In this document: positions 20,280-29,273 of the stretch, one piece after another
Layout: every line of letters starts with the position of its first letter
Numbering within the stretch: the first letter of the stretch is position 1
NCBI RefSeq assembly: GCF_007754425.1
Contig: NZ_CP037452.1
Span: forward strand, 4,315,164-4,379,163
Source of the DNA: Gimesia fumaroli
Lineage (GTDB): Bacteria; Planctomycetota; Planctomycetia; Planctomycetales; Planctomycetaceae
DNA: 64,000 nt
Direction of reading: 5' to 3'
Position numbers and translations under genes: made by a program
Notes under the pieces: model-generated
Seen by the model: only the letters and a program-made list of their open reading frames with translations
The model's database searches: none
Told to the model about the DNA's origin: nothing

Positions 20280-21938
20280 CTATTCCTGCGGTTCCAACCC
20301 AACGGCCTTACCATCGAGTTGCCATTTCGGATCAACTTTTCCCAAGAGATGTGTCAGGGCAGTGCCGGTGACGTCGACCAGATAGGCCTGTTTGGGAATG
20401 GGGCCCGGTTGTGCTGAGGGGCCGTGCACGATCAAAAAAACCCGGCGGATTTCCGGCACCTTCAGACCGTTGCTGTGACTCCGTTTCAAGCCGCCGTGAT
20501 CGGTGCAGACAATTGTCAGCCAGTCTTCGTTGGCATAGTTCGGACGTGACTGCATGGCTTTGAGAACCGTGTTCACGCGGGCGTCGATGTTTTCGATCGC
20601 CTTGACGTATTCGGGAACCTCGGGACTGAAACCAATCGCGTGGCCGGTAGCGTCGGTCTGATGGAAATAGACGAACAGTGCCGTCGGGTCTTCTTCACGC
20701 AGGATCTGGGCTGCCTTGGCGGCGATCTGTTGATCGCGGATGCCTTCTCTCTCAAGTGCACCTGCATTCTTCGGATCGGGCGGCTGAAAGTAGACACGCA
20801 CTGAATTACCTTCGTGCAGTTCCAGGTTTAATGCCCCCGCTTTGCCATCATAGTTGCCCAGTAGAATGTTGCGTCCTTTGTCGGTCGTCATAAATCGGGC
20901 TTCGATGGTAAAGTCGCCACGGGTAAGGTCTCGCAACGAATCGTTAAGTGGAATTCGCAGGCCGTGTGTTTTCTCGCCTGTCGGGGCGAAGTCGATGCGA
21001 TTTAGTTCGGTGTCTGATATGTGTCTCGCGTAGCGAACTGTGGCGTTTTCCGTAAGTGGCTGCGCCGGAAACGGTCCTTTGGAATGGCCAGCGGAATCGT
21101 TCAATTCTCCCTGGAACAGATATTCCGCCAGCAGCCCCTGACGATTGGTGGGGGACATTTGCGAAGCGGCCTGTGCGATCTCGGCTTCGGTTAAGGCCCG
21201 TTTCCAGAGACGGATATCATCGAGTTGTCCGTTAAAGCCAGTCGCGCCGGAGCGACTATCACGGCCCAAATAATAGAAATCACCTCCCAGCGGAAATTCC
21301 AGATCAACGCCTTCCAGCGATCCAATCAGTCGACCGTCGAGATACAGTTTGAGCTGACCCTGCTTACGCGTCGCAACCAGGTGATGCCATTTACCATCGT
21401 GGGTGTTGATGTCGAGCTTGTCGGCAGAGACGCGCAGGTCGGCGGTCTGATTCTTCCCACGGGGCAAAGGGAAGACCTCGGCGATGTCGGCTTCGGAGAG
21501 GATGAATTCGTGAATGGGAGCCCAGGAAACGAGCGACGCCGTTTTTGCGTCGGGCCGTTCGCGTTTCAGACGCTTGAAGAAATGCGGAAAGAGTTCGTAG
21601 TTCTTCCCTTTGAAGTTGTTATCGTGCACGCCATGCTTGTCGGCCCAGACGCCGGTGAGAATGCTCGACCAGCCGGGCCCGCTGATGGTGTCGTTCTTCT
21701 GATAACGTTCCCCCAGAATATTCGCGTTGTCCGTGAACGCCCCTTCCTTGATCAGCCGATCAAAAGTCGGCGTTTTCGCTTTCGCCAGTGCATCGGGCCG
21801 CGTGCCATCCATGCCGATAATCAGCACTCGTTTCTGCGAACGAGACTCCGCGGATTCCTTCGCCGACAGAACCGAAACTCCACCGGTCACAACAAGGACG
21901 ATTGCCACGAGTCCCCTCAGCGTTTTTGAAACACACAT
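20280..21938 (-). CDS. Secreted type I phosphodiesterase (alkaline phosphatase superfamily) with LamG-like insertions
   Basis: The ATG at 21938 is chosen because it has GGAAAG upstream and begins a clean signal peptide (MCVSKTLRGLVAIVLVVTGG); an earlier frame start adds an unlikely leader. The phosphodiesterase/nucleotide pyrophosphatase core shows VLIIGMDGTRPD (metal Asp), SGPGWSSILTG (nucleophile region), and, near the end, YFHQTDATGHAIGF and CTDHGG (metal ligands). Between the two halves, roughly residues 165-400, lie two LamG/concanavalin-like beta-sandwich segments (DGKWHHLVATRKQG, LDDIRLWKRALTEAEIAQA; then DFTIEARF). The catalytic domain is thus split by the insertions. The substrate is unknown; phosphodiesters or phosphonates are possible. 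Confidence 0.85.
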   Translation of the reverse strand: MCVSKTLRGLVAIVLVVTGGVSVLSAKESAESRSQKRVLIIGMDGTRPDALAKAKTPTFDRLIKEGAFTDNANILGERYQKNDTISGPGWSSILTGVWADKHGVHDNNFKGKNYELFPHFFKRLKRERPDAKTASLVSWAPIHEFILSEADIAEVFPLPRGKNQTADLRVSADKLDINTHDGKWHHLVATRKQGQLKLYLDGRLIGSLEGVDLEFPLGGDFYYLGRDSRSGATGFNGQLDDIRLWKRALTEAEIAQAASQMSPTNRQGLLAEYLFQGELNDSAGHSKGPFPAQPLTENATVRYARHISDTELNRIDFAPTGEKTHGLRIPLNDSLRDLTRGDFTIEARFMTTDKGRNILLGNYDGKAGALNLELHEGNSVRVYFQPPDPKNAGALEREGIRDQQIAAKAAQILREEDPTALFVYFHQTDATGHAIGFSPEVPEYVKAIENIDARVNTVLKAMQSRPNYANEDWLTIVCTDHGGLKRSHSNGLKVPEIRRVFLIVHGPSAQPGPIPKQAYLVDVTGTALTHLLGKVDPKWQLDGKAVGLEPQE

Positions 21939-22072
21939 TTTCACATTCTTTCCGTCAGAGAACCAGTTCCACGGCGTCCACAATTGGCGTGCCATTTCAG
22001 TTCCATGCAGTGTAGCGCAGTATCCGCGCTTAATTCAATTAAGAGGAGATGAAGATCTGGTGAAGTGGCCTC

Positions 22073-23563
22073 TCACTCAAACGTCAGCGTCACCTTATCG
22101 ATCATCGGCTTCGACTTATTCTCGGTTGTGTCTTTCAGCTTCAATTCAAAACCGAAGCCGTAGCCGGCGGGTAAACTGGTCAGGTCGAGTTTTGCGGGGG
22201 TGCGTTTGACGTGTTTTGATAAGCCGGGCGTGTAGTCGTAGGTCTCTTTGACTTCGGTCCAGTCGGTCCAGGTATCGAGTTTGCCATCGCCATCGGTATC
22301 GACAACAACACGGGCTTCGACCTGCCCCACCCAGGGGCCGGGGCTGACGTAATCGGTGTTTTGCTGTGTGAACAGATAGAAGCGACCGTTGGCGAAACCG
22401 ATGTCGGGATCGGGATGACCGGTGCCGATTTTGTCGCACCACTGATAGCGGCCATCGATCGTGGGACTGGTGAACCAGCCAACGCTCATGTGTCCGCCGC
22501 CTGCGGGATCGTAGTCGCCGAACAGGTAGTATTGCGAGCCAACACAAATCGCCGCCCAGTCGCCGTAAGCTTCCTGCTCGGGCTCATGTACGTTGTACTT
22601 GCCGATGTTCGTATTCCATTTAGGATGCTGCAGCCAGTGCGGATGTTTATATTCGGCGACCTTGCCGGTATCTTTAGTGCGGTTGTCCACGGGTGGCTTG
22701 AGGAATTTCCAGTCCTTCACACCATCTTCGCTGACCGCATGTGCGGCGAGCGGGGAATCCCAGGAACGTTTGCTGGCATTGATGGGGCTCCAGTCTTCCA
22801 AGATCACGTGGAAGCGGCCTTCCTTGTCGCGAATGAAGCCAGCGTCGGAACCGTGGGAGGGATCGTCGACTGCCAGTCCCATGTCTGTGCCCGGTTTACC
22901 GTCGGTCAGATCTTCGTCGATGTAGACGTGCGGGTCCTGGTCGTTGGGGTAGTCGTAATAGATATAAACCTTGCCGTCTTTCTGCTCGGCACTTGTCACC
23001 CAGCGGGAGAAAGCTTCCGTCACCGGGCCGTGATGAACCCAGTTGACCATGTCGCGGCTCTGCCAGCCATGATAACCGCCGAGCCCTTTTTCCAGTCCGC
23101 CGGGTGCATCGAATTGTCGTTTCCAGGGAGTGGTCTGGAGTGAGACGTCGAAGCCATCCAGAGTCGCTGGTTTCGGTTCAAATCCTTTTTTCTTTTTTGC
23201 GCCGCCGTAGCGACCAAAGACCCAGTAGTTGTTCGGCCCCATCGCCAGAAAGACGGGGGCGTCCTGCAGATTCGCCGGTCCGAGGTTCGCAATCGGTTCC
23301 CAGTTCTGCCAGAGAGGCGACTGCTCAATGATCAACGATTTTGCCTTTTGTTTCTTGTCAAAACGTTTCACATACGCCGAAAAGCTGGCCGACTTGGCGG
23401 TCGGGATCGCCATTCCCTCTTTGATTGCCAGTTGAACCTGGTACTCGGCCGCGTCCGTCCATTCTTCCTGCGTGTCAATTACCCAGTCGTCTGCGACCAC
23501 AACAGACGTCACCAGAGAAACCAACATCAGGTTCAACAACAGAAACAGCGTTCGAGATATCAT
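22073..23563 (-). CDS. Secreted beta-propeller glycoside hydrolase-like protein
   Basis: This 496-residue protein starts with a clear Sec signal (MISRTLFLLLNLMLVSLVTSVVVA). The body has repeated strand-turn blades of the type found in the five-bladed propeller of GH43/GH32-like enzymes: NNYWVFGRYGG, DGKVYIYYDYPND, DPSHGSDAGFIRDKEGRFH, FGDYDPAGGG, DPDIGFANGRFYLFTQ. Several acidic residues in DPS..D and DPDI could be catalytic. It lies 134 bp upstream of the phosphodiesterase on the same strand, so co-transcription is possible. The substrate is unknown; planctomycetes with sulfatases nearby often degrade marine polysaccharides. Confidence 0.7.
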   Translation of the reverse strand: MISRTLFLLLNLMLVSLVTSVVVADDWVIDTQEEWTDAAEYQVQLAIKEGMAIPTAKSASFSAYVKRFDKKQKAKSLIIEQSPLWQNWEPIANLGPANLQDAPVFLAMGPNNYWVFGRYGGAKKKKGFEPKPATLDGFDVSLQTTPWKRQFDAPGGLEKGLGGYHGWQSRDMVNWVHHGPVTEAFSRWVTSAEQKDGKVYIYYDYPNDQDPHVYIDEDLTDGKPGTDMGLAVDDPSHGSDAGFIRDKEGRFHVILEDWSPINASKRSWDSPLAAHAVSEDGVKDWKFLKPPVDNRTKDTGKVAEYKHPHWLQHPKWNTNIGKYNVHEPEQEAYGDWAAICVGSQYYLFGDYDPAGGGHMSVGWFTSPTIDGRYQWCDKIGTGHPDPDIGFANGRFYLFTQQNTDYVSPGPWVGQVEARVVVDTDGDGKLDTWTDWTEVKETYDYTPGLSKHVKRTPAKLDLTSLPAGYGFGFELKLKDTTENKSKPMIDKVTLTFE

Positions 23564-23754
23564 GTGAGCACTTTCCAGAATTTTTCAATAAAATTATTAT
23601 CCGCAACTGCTTCTAGATTATCCTGCCCCAATTCAGATTACAACACGCGCCACTCAGACTTCAGGGAGATCGTTGCGATGTCCTTGATTCCCGGCTAGAA
23701 TCGAGGTGCACCTATATTCAACTATGGCTTTGCAACTTGATTAAGGATTCAGCC

Positions 23755-25200
23755 ATGATTCGCGCTCTGTTGTCTCTGACGTTTCTCCTGCTGTTGATTC
23801 AGCCCACTGTCTCAGCGGAGCTTAAACAGCCGAATATCCTGTTTATCATGGTCGATGACCTGGGTAAGGAATGGATCAGTTGCTACGGCGCAGCAGGTAT
23901 CCAGACACCCGCGATTGACGGCCTGGCCGAGACCGGGATGAAATTCAACAATGCCTGGTGCATGCCCCAATGTACGCCGACGCGGGTCACGCTGCTCACC
24001 GGACAATATCCATTTCGGCATGGTTGGACTAATCACTGGGATGTCCCCCGCTGGGGCGCCAGCGCACATTTTGATGCTAACTTAAACACGACCTACGCCA
24101 ACGTTCTCAGAAAAGCCGGTTACAAAACGTGTGCCGCCGGTAAGTGGCAGATCGATGATTTTCGCGTCGAACCCCAGGCGCTGCACGAAGCCGGCTTTGA
24201 CGACTGGTGCATGTGGACCGGATACGAAGCAGACAATCCTCCCAGCGCCAATCGCTACTGGAACCCTTATATCAACGTCAAAGGGAAAGGGAGCAAAACC
24301 TATAACGGTCAGTTCGGCCCCGATATTTATTGTGACTACCTGATCGACTTCATTGGCAAGCATAAAGACCAGCCAATGCTGCTGTATTACCCGATGGTGC
24401 TCACACACAGCCCTTTGACCACGACGCCCGATAACAAAGACGAAACGAACAAGCGGCGTCTGTTTGCGGGCATGGTCCGCTACACCGACAAGCTGGTCGG
24501 CAAGCTGGTCAGAGCGCTCGACGAAACCGGTATCCGTGATAATACAATCATTGTCTTCACCACCGACAACGGCACCGGCGGTCAGAGAAATCATCGTCTG
24601 GGCCATCTTGTCCGCGGCGGCAAGACAAAAATGACTGAGCAGAACGGTACCGCTATGCCTTTCATCGTCAACTGTCCCGGCACAGTGCCTGCAGGAGTCG
24701 AGACCGATGCGCTGGTCGACTTTAGCGATCTGCTCCCGACGTTCGCCGAGCTGGGAAGTGGCACCTTACCAACAGAGTGTGTGGTGGACGGGAAATCGTT
24801 CGCCCCGCTGATTCTGGGCAAAGCCAAGGCGGGGCCGCGTGAGTGGATCATGTCGATGGGCGGAGGCCCGGCAGCACTGCGCGAAGGACGTGTGGTGCCT
24901 GCGCTGAAATATGACGACCGCGTGATCCGCAACCAGCGGTTCAAACTCTGGATCGACACCAATCGCAAGCCGATCAAGCTGTTTGATCTCAAAACAGATC
25001 CCTGGGAAGAACAGAACCTGATCGACTCGCAAGATCCCGCCGCACAGAAGGCACTGAAAGAACTGACCGCGATCGCGGCACAGTTTCCCAGGCAGGACGG
25101 AGCCCCCATCTACAAGAAGAACCCACCGCAGAAGTGGGACCAGAAACCGGGCATTCCAGGTCAGGGCAAACCCAAAAAGGGGAAGAAAAAGAAAAATTGA
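23755..25200 (+). CDS. Secreted formylglycine sulfatase
   Basis: The start is ATG 23755, with AAGG eight bases upstream; an in-frame TTG at 23737 is less likely. The signal peptide is MIRALLSLTFLLLLIQPTVSA. The sulfatase signature is Cys73-Thr-Pro-Thr-Arg (PQCTPTRVTLLTG), where the Cys is converted to formylglycine. Metal ligands come from Asp34-Asp35 (IMVDDLGKEW) and TTDNGTGG; AAGKWQ is the usual Lys motif. The C-terminus is Lys-rich (KPKKGKKKKN). It hydrolyses sulfate esters in the periplasm or outside the cell. The maturase is not in the window. Confidence 0.94.
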   Translation: MIRALLSLTFLLLLIQPTVSAELKQPNILFIMVDDLGKEWISCYGAAGIQTPAIDGLAETGMKFNNAWCMPQCTPTRVTLLTGQYPFRHGWTNHWDVPRWGASAHFDANLNTTYANVLRKAGYKTCAAGKWQIDDFRVEPQALHEAGFDDWCMWTGYEADNPPSANRYWNPYINVKGKGSKTYNGQFGPDIYCDYLIDFIGKHKDQPMLLYYPMVLTHSPLTTTPDNKDETNKRRLFAGMVRYTDKLVGKLVRALDETGIRDNTIIVFTTDNGTGGQRNHRLGHLVRGGKTKMTEQNGTAMPFIVNCPGTVPAGVETDALVDFSDLLPTFAELGSGTLPTECVVDGKSFAPLILGKAKAGPREWIMSMGGGPAALREGRVVPALKYDDRVIRNQRFKLWIDTNRKPIKLFDLKTDPWEEQNLIDSQDPAAQKALKELTAIAAQFPRQDGAPIYKKNPPQKWDQKPGIPGQGKPKKGKKKKN

Positions 25201-25268
25201 ATCGATATGGATCGCATAAACTCAGAGGTCAGGACTCACCTTACAGCATTACAGAAATCTAAACAAAC

Positions 25269-25685
25269 ATGAGTAGCACCGAATTCTGGCTCACCCCCTT
25301 AATCCTTCTACCTGGCGTCGCATTGCTGATTGTCTCGACATCGGCCCGGTTTGGTCAAATCCATACCGAATTCCATCACCTGCTCGACCATCCCGATGCC
25401 CACGCCCAAATCCTGTCGCGCAATCTCCAGCAACGATCTCGCTTGTTCCGTGATGCTCTGGCGAGCCTGTATGTCAGCGTCGGTCTTTTTTCACTGGGAA
25501 GTTTACTTGGCGGTGTCGTGAATCTCTGGCGTCCTCAATCACTCTGGTTCGTCGGCGGACTGACCATCGTTGGCATCGCCTGCGTTGTCTTCGCTTCCTT
25601 ACAACTGTTTCGTGAATCGCTGCTCAGTCTGAATGTCATTGACGAACACTTTGAACGTGTGGAGCGTGACTGCGGGCAGGATTGA
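25269..25685 (+). CDS. DUF2721-like small membrane protein
   Basis: This 138-residue protein has three probable membrane segments: about 8-25 (LTPLILLPGVALLIVS), 67-86 (ASLYVSVGLFSLGSLLG) and 91-112 (SLWFVGGLTIVGIACVVFA). A charged loop, IHTEFHHLL..HAQILSRNLQQRSRLFRDAL, sits between the first two. This matches the layout of DUF2721 membrane proteins, whose function is unknown. It lies 68 bp after the sulfatase on the same strand. Confidence 0.7.
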   Translation: MSSTEFWLTPLILLPGVALLIVSTSARFGQIHTEFHHLLDHPDAHAQILSRNLQQRSRLFRDALASLYVSVGLFSLGSLLGGVVNLWRPQSLWFVGGLTIVGIACVVFASLQLFRESLLSLNVIDEHFERVERDCGQD

Positions 25686-25791
25686 TTGTCTGGACGCAGA
25701 TCAATTCGATTAAGCTGCTCGGATTTACTAAAACTATCCAGAATTCAGAAAAGGTTTGGAGTTCCCAAACGAATCTCCTTATAATCAGCTC

Positions 25792-26826
25792 ATGACAAAT
25801 CGAAGAAAATTCATCAAAAACGTCGCGGGGCTGAGTGCTTCGCTCTCACTATTCGCAACCATGTCAGGGCAAGCGAAAGAAAAACGGGCACCCCGCCGAC
25901 CGCTGATTCTGTGCAGTCGCGGCGAAGACTGGGCCGAGAAGGTTCTGCTCCCGGGATGGAAAGCCCTGGATGCGGGCCGCGACATCCTCGATGCGGTCGA
26001 GGCATCGGCCCAGGTCACTGAACTCGATCCGGAAGACCAGTCAGTCGGTTACGGCGGCCTGCCGAACGAAGACGGAGTTGTACAACTCGACGCGTCTTTC
26101 ATGGATGGGCGAACGCACAACTGCGGTTCCGTCGGTGCACTAGAAAATATCAAAACGCCCTCTTCCGTCGCCCGGCTGGTGATGGAACGCACCGACCATA
26201 TTCATCTCGTTGGCAAAGGGGCGAAGGAGTTTGCCCGGGCGCACGGATTTAAAGAAGAGAATCTGCTGACGGATAAATCCCGCAAAATGTGGCTCCGCTG
26301 GAAGGAAAATCTGAGCGACAAGGACGACCGGTTCCCGCCGAAAGACGGGAACTACGATCTTGATAAACGGCCGACAGGAACGATCAATATTCTGGCGCTC
26401 GACGCCGCAGGCGATCTCGCCGGCTGCACAACCACCTCAGGTCTGTTTGGCAAGTTGCCCGGCCGAATCGGCGATTCTCCCATCATCGGCGCAGGTCTTT
26501 ATGTCGACAACGAAGTCGGTGCAGCGGGCGCTACCGGACGGGGAGAAGAAATCCTGCGGACCTGTGGCAGTTTTTTCGTTGTGGAACAGATGCGGGCCGG
26601 CAAGAGCCCTCGCGAGGCCTGTGAAGCATTGTGCCAGAGGATCGTGAAGATTAACGGCGGCCCGGACAAAGTTGACTTCAACGATAAGATCGTCGCCATC
26701 AATAAACAGGGCGAAGCCGGCTGCGCATCGATTCGTGGTACAAAAGACAAGCCACCCAAAGCCGCAATCATCACCGCTGCCGGTGTGCAAATCATCGAAG
26801 GCTCTTACCTGATCGAAACCAAATAA
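25792..26826 (+). CDS. Glycosylasparaginase / isoaspartyl peptidase-like Ntn hydrolase with Tat signal
   Basis: The start at ATG 25792 gives a twin-arginine leader (MTNRRKFIKNVAGLSASLSL). The enzyme belongs to family T2 (N4-(beta-N-acetylglucosaminyl)-L-asparaginase). The proenzyme is cut before a threonine, here most likely Thr197 in KRPTGTINILALD, which becomes the nucleophile. Flanking motifs agree: THNCGSVGALENIKTPSSVAR, GCTTTSGLFGKLPGRIGDSPI and GAGLYVDNEVGAAGATGRGEE. It likely removes Asn from glycoproteins or splits isoaspartyl peptides in the periplasm. Another Ntn hydrolase follows 22 bp downstream. Confidence 0.9.
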   Translation: MTNRRKFIKNVAGLSASLSLFATMSGQAKEKRAPRRPLILCSRGEDWAEKVLLPGWKALDAGRDILDAVEASAQVTELDPEDQSVGYGGLPNEDGVVQLDASFMDGRTHNCGSVGALENIKTPSSVARLVMERTDHIHLVGKGAKEFARAHGFKEENLLTDKSRKMWLRWKENLSDKDDRFPPKDGNYDLDKRPTGTINILALDAAGDLAGCTTTSGLFGKLPGRIGDSPIIGAGLYVDNEVGAAGATGRGEEILRTCGSFFVVEQMRAGKSPREACEALCQRIVKINGGPDKVDFNDKIVAINKQGEAGCASIRGTKDKPPKAAIITAAGVQIIEGSYLIETK

Positions 26827-26848
26827 ATCTAAAGATGGAACATTCATC

Positions 26849-27961
26849 ATGATCAGAATCAGTCAGCTTGTCATCGTGTTTTCTATTGCTTGTCTCAGTT
26901 TTTGCAGCACCGTACTGGCGGAAGGCTATCTGACATCGATCGGTAAAGGCGCCGATCAGATTCCCGTAGTCGTGGTTAAAGGCACGCCTTATGAAATGGG
27001 AAAGCAACAGGGAACGCTGATCAAAGCAGACGCAACGGAAATGATCCAATCCTTGATGAAAAAGGTGCAAACGGCTGCTCCGGAACGTTGCTCGAATGCC
27101 AGTCTGGATGCAGTCTGGAAATCCGTCGCACCGCATACTGACCCGCGTTTCAAAGAAGAATTACGCGGCTTTGCAGAAGGGTCGGGCATGTCCTTAAAAA
27201 TGCTGCAAAGGGCACATACCATGCCTGTGGTGATGGACTATTCCTGTAGCAGTATCGCTGCCTGGGGTTCAGCCACCAAAGATGGCCATCTCTATCAAAC
27301 GCGAAACCTGGACTGGTCGATGGGTCTAGGCGTGCAGGATTATCCCTGCATTACGGTCTACATCCCGAAAAACGGTGTCCCGCATGTAAATATCACCTTC
27401 GCCGGCTTCATCGGGGCCAATACCGGAATGAACGCGAAAGGAATTGTGCTGTCGGAGATGGGAGACTCCCCCGGTAAAGATTATCCTTTCGACATCAACG
27501 GCGTGCATTTCACCACCCTGTTTCGGCAGGTGATGTACGACGCAGACGGATTGGAACAGGCGATCGACATTTTTAAAAATGCGAAACGGATGAAAAAGTA
27601 TCATTATGTGGTCGGCGACGGTGCCAATCTGCGTGCCGTGAAGATGCTGGCACACGCACCTGATCTGGTGATCTGGGGAGACAATGATCCCAATGACGAA
27701 CTGGCGCCGGCCGTCATGAAAAACCTGGTCTACCAGGACGAAGGCCGCGGGGCATTTGGACCGTTGCAAAAAGTCTACGGCAAAATCGGTGCCCCGGAAA
27801 TGATAGACATCGCCTGCCAGATTCCCATTAAAGGGGGAAACATTCTGGACGTGGTCTACGATGCCACCACGTTAGAACTCTGGGTCTCCTACGCCGAGAA
27901 GCAGAACGAAGCCTATCAACGCCCCTTCGTGCATTTCAAACTGAAAGACTATCTGAAGTGA
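26849..27961 (+). CDS. Secreted C45-like acyltransferase/peptidase (Ntn hydrolase)
   Basis: The protein has 370 residues with a Sec signal (MIRISQLVIVFSIACLSFCSTVLA). It resembles peptidase family C45 / acyl-CoA:6-aminopenicillanate acyltransferase and acid-ceramidase-like Ntn hydrolases. The nucleophile is probably Cys133 in MDYSCSSIAAWGSATKDG, followed by the typical YQTRNLDW. GTPYEMGKQQG near residue 46 is another family hallmark. The substrate is likely an amide of a fatty acid or peptide. It is 22 bp from the glycosylasparaginase gene, so the pair is probably one transcript. Confidence 0.88.
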   Translation: MIRISQLVIVFSIACLSFCSTVLAEGYLTSIGKGADQIPVVVVKGTPYEMGKQQGTLIKADATEMIQSLMKKVQTAAPERCSNASLDAVWKSVAPHTDPRFKEELRGFAEGSGMSLKMLQRAHTMPVVMDYSCSSIAAWGSATKDGHLYQTRNLDWSMGLGVQDYPCITVYIPKNGVPHVNITFAGFIGANTGMNAKGIVLSEMGDSPGKDYPFDINGVHFTTLFRQVMYDADGLEQAIDIFKNAKRMKKYHYVVGDGANLRAVKMLAHAPDLVIWGDNDPNDELAPAVMKNLVYQDEGRGAFGPLQKVYGKIGAPEMIDIACQIPIKGGNILDVVYDATTLELWVSYAEKQNEAYQRPFVHFKLKDYLK

Positions 27962-28003
27962 TTGCTGCTTCCCAGGAGGTTCGATTCCTGACCACTGGTT
28001 GAA

Positions 28004-29194
28004 TTAACGAACCAACTGCTGCAAAGCGCGAGAGAACTGTTTGCCGCGAGCATCTTTCACATCAGACAGAGTCCAGTACACGACAACATATTGGTTTTCT
28101 TCGAGATCAATATGGATGAGACCGCGATATCCCAACAGTGCTCCTGAATGCTGCAAGGCCGTCGTTTGCCCGTTTTGTCTCGTCAGTCCCCACCCCAAGC
28201 CGTATCTCTGTCTGGGATATTGTTGACTGGTCATGAACTGCCAGGCTTCGCGACTCAACACCTGCTTCTGCATTTTTTTACCGCGATTCAGGATCATACT
28301 CGCAAAATGGGCTGTATCAGATGCGGTTGAGTAGAGACTGCCTCCAATGAGCGGAAATCTGAGTTTCTTCCCCAAGAGATGAGGTGCCCCCTGGTGAGCA
28401 ATGAGTTTCCCGTTACTACCACGCACTCCGGGGCACGCAATATTTGCCGACTGTTCGATATCCGGAAAATAGGTTGTGTGTTTCATTCCCAGTGGGAAAC
28501 AGAGCCGTCCCTGCAACAGCTCCTCGAAGCGTTTACTGGTTACTTTTTTAGCAACGTAACCGGCCAGACAGTATCCAGCACCGCTGTAGGCAAACTTTTC
28601 TCCCGGTTGACTGATCAGCTTTTGCTGTTGAATCATTTTGACTGAATCTTCCAGACTCAATTCGAAATCACGAATCGCACGGGTCTGGCTGGCTGTCATC
28701 GGCTTTGCTTTTTGTGAATAGATGCCCGCTCGATGCGTGAGCAATTCTTTCATATTCGGCGCCCGGGCCAGATTCTGACCGTCTTCCAGCTCCCACTGAC
28801 GTGTTTCCGGAATCCACTTATCAATGGACTGCTCAAATGCTAGTTCACCGCTGTCTCTGAGCGTCAAAATACAGGCAGCTGCAATGGGCTTTGAACAAGA
28901 ACCAATGCAGAATTGAGTCTCGTCATTAACCGCTAATGCTGATTGTGGCTTAATGACTCCATAAGATTTCGTCTTTGAAATCCCGCTTGTCGAACCGATT
29001 GCAGCTTGTGCACCGACCAGAACTCCCTGTTCAATCCCCTTGGATATCAATGAATCAAGGCGATTGAATAAATCCTGTCGATCACGAGACGGCTGAGCCA
29101 GCAACTCACCTGAGTCAATCTGACAGACAAAGATGACGACGACATATCCCAGGAACATGCGAAGTCGGAACCAGCCACGATTTCTGTCATTCAT
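28004..29194 (-). CDS. Beta-lactamase-family serine hydrolase, exported
   Basis: The ATG at 29194 is chosen because GGAGG lies about eight bases upstream; the longer reading has no ribosome site. The N-terminus has a hydrophobic leader (RLRMFLGYVVVIFVCQ). The class C / penicillin-binding-protein fold is shown by Ser99-x-x-Lys102 (CIGSCSKPIAAA), the Tyr motif FAYSGAGYCLAGYVA, and YGLGWGLTR...LQHSGALLGYRG near the end, which replaces the KTG box with HSG. Such proteins are usually esterases or D-amino peptidases and not true beta-lactamases. It lies 79 bp downstream of the alpha/beta hydrolase gene. Confidence 0.88.
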   Translation of the reverse strand: MNDRNRGWFRLRMFLGYVVVIFVCQIDSGELLAQPSRDRQDLFNRLDSLISKGIEQGVLVGAQAAIGSTSGISKTKSYGVIKPQSALAVNDETQFCIGSCSKPIAAACILTLRDSGELAFEQSIDKWIPETRQWELEDGQNLARAPNMKELLTHRAGIYSQKAKPMTASQTRAIRDFELSLEDSVKMIQQQKLISQPGEKFAYSGAGYCLAGYVAKKVTSKRFEELLQGRLCFPLGMKHTTYFPDIEQSANIACPGVRGSNGKLIAHQGAPHLLGKKLRFPLIGGSLYSTASDTAHFASMILNRGKKMQKQVLSREAWQFMTSQQYPRQRYGLGWGLTRQNGQTTALQHSGALLGYRGLIHIDLEENQYVVVYWTLSDVKDARGKQFSRALQQLVR

Positions 29195-29273
29195 CCTGTT
29201 ATCCTCCTTCGCCTGTGCGGATGTTTGTTCGGTACTTCTGCAACTGAAGCACACGAACAGAGACCTGCTTTTT

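Noticed and set aside
21225-21929. 234-codon plus-strand frame over the phosphodiesterase
   Set aside because: Antisense shadow of a gene with clear catalytic motifs and signal peptide.
28004-29194. True antibiotic-resistance beta-lactamase
   Set aside because: Ser-x-x-Lys and Tyr motifs are present, but the KTG box is replaced by HSG, as in esterase-like serine hydrolases.
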